Source: Polydactylus sextarius
Taxonomy: Eukaryota > Chordata > Actinopteri > Polynemidae
Direction: 5' to 3'
DNA length: 64,000 bases
Assembly (NCBI GenBank): GCA_016801845.1
Contig: CM028924.1
Span: 7,275,001-7,339,000, forward strand
Below, piece after piece: positions 57,720-64,000 of this stretch. The notes beneath the pieces were generated by a model. The model worked only from the letters and a program-made list of their open reading frames with translations, was not told where the DNA came from and searched no databases. The position numbers were made by a program, and so were the translations under genes. Positions within the stretch are counted from its first letter, which is position 1. Each line of letters starts with the position of its first letter.

Positions 57720-58060
57720 GGCTGAGGAATAGAGAGAGAGAGAGAAGTGCAACATCAAGGGAGAGAGAGGTAGACATTGGGAGGGGTGGGGGGTGAGTGG
57801 GGCGGGTTACATGGGGGTTGGTGGGGTTAGTGCAGTGGAGTCAAGCTGCCGTCTGGCCTAATGTACCCGCTATGTGATTGGCTGGGACTGCCTGCCTGCA
57901 TACCTGATACCCAGCTCTGTTCTAATCGTCCTTTTCCTGTAGCTGGGCTCGGACAACGCTCCTTTCTCCTTTTATCTCGTCCTGCTCCACTCCTGGCTCG
58001 GATCAGGTTGCTAAAAGAAAAACGCCGCCTGCCACCAACTCTCTATTTCATTGCTCACTT
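57720..58060 (+). promoter_or_regulatory. G-rich, promoter-like segment
   Basis: A (GA)n run leads into several G-runs (57779-57836) that satisfy a G-quadruplex pattern, with a GGGGCGGG GC-box and an ATTGG (reverse CCAAT box) at about 57878. A tttcctgtag acceptor-like site follows. No exon could be verified. Confidence 0.3.
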
Positions 58061-58365
58061 GCAATCCCTTTCTTACTGTCTCTCTCTCTCACACACACAC
58101 TGCTGCAGCACTCCTTCCTCCTCTCTTCTCACTGCCACCCTCTCTGTCTCTGTTGTGATGGCAAGAATCTGTTTCTTCCCCATTCAGTAAAAATCCTCCT
58201 ACACCTAAACACTGGAGGCTGAAACAAGATGGCTGATGAGGGATAACAAAACAGGCAGTGGGAAGGTCTGCCTGCACTGAGCTGTCAGTTTAACAACTTA
58301 ATATGTTGCAAAGCAGACAAATGTCATATAAAACAGATACACAACAGGACCAACAGATGCTGAAA

Positions 58366-58401
58366 ACAAACAAACAAACAAACAAAAACAAAACAAAACT
58401 G
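58366..58401. repeat. (AAAC)n simple repeat
   Basis: Repeated ACAA/AAAC units. Confidence 0.85.
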
Positions 58402-58459
58402 AAACTCAGTGCTGCTATGTTTGCAAATGGACAGCATGACTGTTACCCAAATAGTGAAG

Positions 58460-58680
58460 CCATAACAGTTCGCCCCCTGGTGGCTGCCAGCAGTACAGGT
58501 CATGAACCCAAACCGGACATGGGCCAAAGTAAAACAATGGCCCACACATCAAAAAATGTTTCTCAAAGATGACGATTCTGTATAAAGTCTTCCTTTTCAT
58601 GGTAAGTTATTCTATAATTTGTTATTTGGGCTTAGATTTGTGACTTGTGATTGGTCAGGTGGATGTGTGGGCTTTAATAC
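58460..58680. repeat. Diverged dispersed repeat with GCCCCCTGGTGGC
   Basis: CGCCCCCTGGTGGCTGCCAG, CAGTACAGGTCATGAACCC and TTTCTCAAAGATG appear in the order known from an abundant teleost repeat. The first string is also a reverse CTCF core. Confidence 0.5.
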
Positions 58681-60186
58681 CACAGCTACACTTACCGATA
58701 AAGCTACTGATGTTGATCTGGGATATTTTACCTCTTGTTTACACACCTCATATTTGTTGGACAATTTGAATCATCAGAAATTGTGCACTTTCAACTTCAT
58801 AACTTTATATAATTACATTACATTAAGTACAAGACTGAAGTTTTCATCTTGGACTTGTTTTTTTGGATACTAATTCACTTCTGATACCAACACCTTGATC
58901 TTAGTATCAGATGGCAGAAATAAAGGTATTCCAGAGAGCCATGGGTGTTCAGCCACAAGTCATTACTGTTATGTAATAGGTTACTGTTACTACATTACCA
59001 ATAATTACTGTAAATGATGATGCCATTGGCAGAGTATAGGTAGGAATGTGGCAAGTGTGGAACTGTGGGAGCTGCTACATTCCCAAGAAACAGAACTACA
59101 GTATATTGTTACCACAAACAAAGCCAAACCCAAGTCTCACTCTGGCTATGAGGAATAGTGTCCATACCATACACCTGAGTCACCATGTCAGGCCTCTGCT
59201 GTGTTCTAGATGATTTGGAAGTTGACATTTTCTGATGCCCAACACAAAAGTACAACTGACCACCACTCAACGTTTCTATTTGTGGAATGGGAGCAAATCC
59301 ATTTACCCAAATATCATGGAGGAGTGGTGGCCTGATGTCAGACAACAATGGTGGCACACATGGAGGTGCACACTGCAGAATGGTAAACCATCATTTGAAG
59401 TGTTTATTGGATACAAGCTGTCCATTAACAAGCCACAAACACACCTCCTTCTTACAGTCAGCTGGTTTTAAGTCAAGACACTTGGAACGCTTGAAAATCA
59501 GAAGTCTGAAAATCTTATCTTCTGAATTGTCTGGCATACAAAATTAAATGGTATAGGACTCAAAGACAATCTCAAGTGTTGGGATCCTTGACAGGCCTTG
59601 GGTCCTGAACGACAGTGGGCACAGACCAGTTCAGGTGGAGAGCCTGGTAGCATTTCTCTGGCTACTTCCTTTGATAAATCTGCCTTGAAATGTTTTAGAT
59701 GTTCTGTCCTTAGGCAGGACAATCGCTCTTTGGTTCTGATGGTTTGAAGGAAAGATAAGATGCTCCACAATAGTTTCGAGGTCAGCTTGAACCATGGTTC
59801 CTCTACTTCTTGCTCCAGGCTTGTAATGCAGAGATCCATTTCCATCTCCTTAATTGTAGTGTTGCTGATAATGGTGTTGGAGGAGGCTTCCTCAGGAGAG
59901 ACGGTTCCGCAATCATATGTTTTATGGATTTTTCAAACTGACTGAATAACATGCATCCACTCCATTGTTCAACTGGTCATAAATGGAAACCATAAATGGA
60001 AACCAGCTATCATGAGCTCTTAGACGGGTTTTTGGCCTCATAACGTAATGATACCTCTGCAATGTCAGGCATCATTCAATAATACGGCCAAAAAGGTGTG
60101 CTTCTCAGAAAACGTAAATGTTGGGACAAATAATTAAAGCTGCTGTTTTTTCCGTTGAGGACAGTCTTCAGTGTTTGCCGTTTTGT

Positions 60187-60242
60187 TCTATCCTGTTCGA
60201 TCTTGTGTTGTCCTACATTGTCCTGTTCTGTCCTGCCTCCTC
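60187..60242. repeat. TGTCCT-type short tandem repeat
   Basis: Imperfect repetition of TGTTCTATCCTG / TTGTCCTAC / TGTCCTGTTC units. Confidence 0.6.
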
Positions 60243-63196
60243 CTGTGTTAAAGTGTTACAGGGGCCAGGTGTTGCTGTGTGTAGATTCTCAGTGTCACTG
60301 TGCACAGTGGGGAGGACAAAGACAGTATTGAGGAGGCAGGCATGGAGCAGGGAGCAGCACAGGATACTCTTACAGACCGGCCAGTGTTTGTGCCAAGTCT
60401 TTTCCTTCATACACACAACAGATACTGTGTTCAGTTTCTCCCCACTCCCAGCTTTGTCCTGTCTGGCTCTCTTTCTCTCCCTCCCATTCCCTCTACCTCC
60501 TCTCCTCCTCCTTTTGCATTGGATTCGGCATCTAGGGTGTAGATGAGAGGCCCAGATAGCAGCAGGTCTAAGAACAGACTTGGGCATTCGAGACTGTTCT
60601 CAAAACTTCCAGGACACAGAGAGGTGGAGGGTGGAATGAACTTGAAAGAAATTCAATCAAGTTGCACATGAAACTGGGTGTCGAGGAGGGGTTACCAAAC
60701 ATGACTGAAAACATGGTATTTTTGCAATGGGATGATGAATTTTTCTTTTTTTTTTTTGGAAATCAGATTTCCGTTTCCACGTCCATAAACTGATCAGATT
60801 TTGTTACATACAGCACTACAGCGGATAGTATCAGATTTTTTCATGCTAGCATAGATAGATAAAGAAGACATCAGACAATTGAATAATGAACATATCAGGA
60901 AGTGACAATATAATTGGAATAAAGCACCTTTGAGCTAAAACCCAGAATGCATGAGGAAGTCTTTCTGTTATAGATTCCTTGGACGCTCTGGTACTTTGCC
61001 ACGATATACTTAATTGGTTGCATTAACGTAATAACCAAGCTAAATGGCTATTCAGTTACATTTCTATTATACAGCTTGGCAAAGGCTTTTTGAGTGCAGT
61101 CTTTTCAGTTTTTATCATGTGTTAAAAGTAAATAACATATTCAGACTCTCTACAATCTATAGCACAGCTAAATAACCTCAGGACTTGCATCGATATTTGA
61201 CAAGGTAGCACCTCATATTTCCAACCAGTGTTGATACAAAATGTGGAGTACTCTAAATGTAACTGTAACAGAAACTGGCAGGTTCAGGTGCTGTAAATCT
61301 CCCAACATCAGAAGAGATGTACTGCAACCACGGGTTTCTGGCAGTAAAACATACTAAGGCCCTTGATTTTCCACTATCAATTATACCTCAATGTGTGATG
61401 GTTTGTTTGAAATCTATAAACATTTAATCATTGATGACTAATTCATATGTTCAACTGTAGAGATATTTCAGTTATGAAGGATGAACTCAATGTACAGTTG
61501 TTCTTATTGGTAGCCATATTAAAGACATTTGTAATATTTAATTAATGGATCTCTCAGTGATATTGAATAGATTCTGCACATACCAATGTAGGGAAATCTA
61601 GGAAATCATAATAACGTCAAAAATCCTTATTTTACCACTGAGTTAAGATTATTTATAATAATACCCATGAATATTTGTGAAATGAATGACACAGAATAAT
61701 GCAAATATAAATAACAGGAAATATCATATAATATAAAATACAATCAAAAAAGCTGGAATTTAAGTCTAAACATTTATCATATGGGCAGTTTAAAAAAAAA
61801 AAAAAAAAGACTGCTGCTTGACAACACCTGATATTATCATAGACTTCAGTCCCACCTGCAAACACTCTGATTGGCTCGATCGCTTCTCCAGCCTGCGGCG
61901 AGCTGCTGATGAGGGCGACACAAGACCTCTGAATCACTAGACCGAATTTAAAGAGTGGGTGGGTGATTCAGGGGTCTGGAATGAGGCCACGGTTACATTT
62001 CAAATAAAACAATCGTGTGGTGAAATGAAACCCCCTCTGCACCAGCCACTCGAGCTCTGCTTCATGATCAGCCACTCAACCTGTTGAACAAGTCAGGTTA
62101 AAATGATGACTGTTAGGAAGTGTGCATTACATGGTGCAGGACACCTGCCCAAATCATGCACACAAACAAATAATGGGCCTGTCTGATAATAGTCTATGAA
62201 CTAGTGTAGATATGAGGACTGTGTGTGTCTGTCTGTCTCTGAGGGGTGTGATCTGGCTTTTGGATGAAAACAGAGAAAGATGACACTGGTGTGATAATGA
62301 GAACCTCACCCTGTGGCTGCTGAGAAGAAGAAAGAAAAAAGTGTCCTAGCCTTCACAAACGGCAGTGTCATCAGGACAGACGGTGATGCACACGGCCTGC
62401 TTGTTCTATATCTGTAAATAAAGCTTTTAATTAGCCTGCCAGGCTGGCGGCAACACCTGCAAGTCTTACACATCCCCCCAGCCCCGCCCCCTTTTAGTCT
62501 TGCACTCATTTCAGCTTTTCTTTTTACCTCAGCCTTGAAGCAAGTGAAAAGAAACACCTCAGACAGTTAAAAAAAAAAAAAAAAAACAATGTTCTGGGGT
62601 TGATGCCTGCAGATGCAGAGTGAGTCTGAAATGGGCTCATCAACCTGCAGTGTGAAATGTGATCAGACCAGCCACATGGTAGCATCAGATTTGTCATCTT
62701 GTAACTTTTGCTATCTTTGATTAGTTTCTTTTATTTTGATTTGATTTGTTTTTTATTTAATTTTCATAAATGTATATATTTTCATTACTCGAAGCATTAT
62801 TGCAATTTTGATCCATCGCTTGATCAAAATGGCTGACTAATAAAATCTAGTTACCTGTAGATTTTATTCATCAGCTGTTTTCTACTTTTACAACTACTTT
62901 TAAAACAAGAAAATGGAGTTTTGCCTAAATTCACTTTGACTTATACAAGTACAAATGATTTCTTAAAAGTAATGGAAGCAGTTAACTGTCTTTATGATTT
63001 AATACAAAAGAAACTTTCATTAGAAGCAAAGATTCATCAACGAACAAATTTTTGAGAAAATAACGGAAGCATTTAAAAAAAAAAACATTTCTTAAAAACT
63101 AAAACAAAAAGATTTCAAAAGACACTGCATAATCTACACTGTATAATGTCATTAATTATATGGATACATATTCGTTTACGATGACATAATGATGTT

Positions 63197-63200
<4 letters not shown>

Positions 63201-63238
<38 letters not shown>
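63201..63238. repeat. (TG)19 microsatellite
   Basis: Nineteen TG units. Confidence 0.97.
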
Positions 63239-63241
<3 letters not shown>

Positions 63242-63727
63242 ATGTCATTGGTGTCACGCTCAATCTAAATCAAGTCTGTCTGTGTTCACTTATGACTTCT
63301 GACTCACAGAAGATGTATGTACTATCTTTGCACTATCCTGACGTGTTGAATGGATAAAAAATGGAGACAATAACTCTTTGCATTAGCAGTAAAGTAAAGT
63401 GTGAGGATGATACCCATTTCTTTAGTCAGAATTGGTTTAGATGTACTGTCATTGGGCTTCCTGCTGTAGCACTTGGACTTTTATATTATTTAAAACCAGT
63501 AGCGGCTCATGAGCGTACATATTAGTGGGGCAGACCCTGGGTCTGATGTCTTAATCGATAGCCACTTCCCTTTTGGGCGTGCTTAAAATATTATTATTAT
63601 TATAAATAATAATATTATTAATGGTGGTGATAACAATAATAATAAATATATATTTGTTTGTGATTTATATTATCTATATATTCTATATATTATACTTCAG
63701 TTTCTCTGAGGGAATCTTCCTCATTCA

Positions 63728-63730
<3 letters not shown>

Positions 63731-63764
<34 letters not shown>
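63731..63764. repeat. (AT)17 microsatellite
   Basis: Seventeen AT units after TCATTCATTC. Confidence 0.97.
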
Positions 63765-63766
<2 letters not shown>

Positions 63767-64000
63767 CATAAAAGTCTAACAGTACGTGGACTGTCTTGAT
63801 TAATAATCGCTGCTTACTCTTCAGCCAACGTTTCGATTGAAGTCGTAACACAATTGCGCTAAGCAGGTCTATATAATATATGTCTGCAAGCAAGGTCTAC
63901 ATTTCAGAGATTATTTTGAAAACATTTAGCAAATGTAGCACTATTGATGAATGACAAAGATGCCAGGTTATAATGACAAAGACAGATGGGAAAAAAATGG

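Larger units (their letters stand above)
58681..64000. other. Intergenic
   Basis: AT-rich DNA with simple repeats: the TGTCCT repeat, poly-A at 61792-61808 and 62571-62586, (TG)n at 63201-63238 and (AT)n at 63731-63764. A small GC-richer piece lies at 62430-62500. No gene, tRNA or miRNA recognised. Confidence 0.6.

Noticed and set aside
59498..59845. 115-codon minus-strand frame
   Set aside because: No recognisable domain and no start or splice context; it may be repeat-derived but could not be assigned.
49471..64000. miR-100, let-7a and miR-125b cluster expected downstream of SORL1 by human synteny
   Set aside because: Looked for the mature sequences and their complements by eye and saw none; the cluster is probably beyond the window or elsewhere.

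Overview
The window is vertebrate, most likely teleost, genomic DNA. The evidence is GT-AG introns, abundant CA/GT, AT and GA microsatellites, several recognisable fish dispersed repeats, decayed Tc1/mariner and non-LTR retrotransposon pieces, and one large multi-exon gene whose translated exons align without gaps to vertebrate SORL1. There are no bacterial operons, CRISPR arrays or phage genes.

Region 1 (1-30640, + strand) is the 3' four-fifths of sorl1 (sortilin-related receptor, SorLA/LR11). The window opens inside an intron. I could place 41 coding exons, every one bounded by GT and AG and joined in phase, giving 1876 codons plus a stop at 27111-27113. If the gene has 48 exons as in human, these are exons 8-48 and only the signal peptide, propeptide and N-terminal VPS10 blades are missing. 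Domain order is VPS10 remainder, 10CC, YWTD beta-propeller, EGF-like, eleven LDLR class A repeats, six fibronectin III domains, one membrane span, and a tail with FANSHY and an acidic cluster. The 3' UTR is about 3.5 kb with an AATAAA at 30610-30615.

Region 2 (30641-42640) is repeat-rich intergenic DNA with a decayed Tc1/mariner transposase on the minus strand, fish dispersed repeats and a group of CTCF-like motifs.

Region 3 (about 42640-49470, + strand) looks like an unrecognised multi-exon transcription unit. It has a CpG-containing, CRE- and TATA-like promoter, small exons with good splice sites (including 27- and 23-nt microexons) and an AATAAA at 49444-49449. I do not recognise a protein. 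A 97-codon frame stays open through six exons, but its stop lies upstream of further predicted introns, so a long non-coding RNA is at least as likely. Its introns carry an array of about a dozen short inverted repeats of the form GGC-N6-GCC, some with compensatory changes, and one exon pair forms a 10-bp hairpin only when brought together by splicing. This is the best candidate in the window for something undescribed.

Region 4 (49471-64000) is intergenic: a minus-strand LINE remnant near 57 kb, a G-rich promoter-like segment near 57.8 kb, homeobox/SOX-site-rich sequence near 55.3 kb, and microsatellites. In human, the MIR100HG locus (miR-100, let-7a-2, miR-125b-1) lies downstream of SORL1. 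I read the window for those mature miRNAs on both strands and did not see them.
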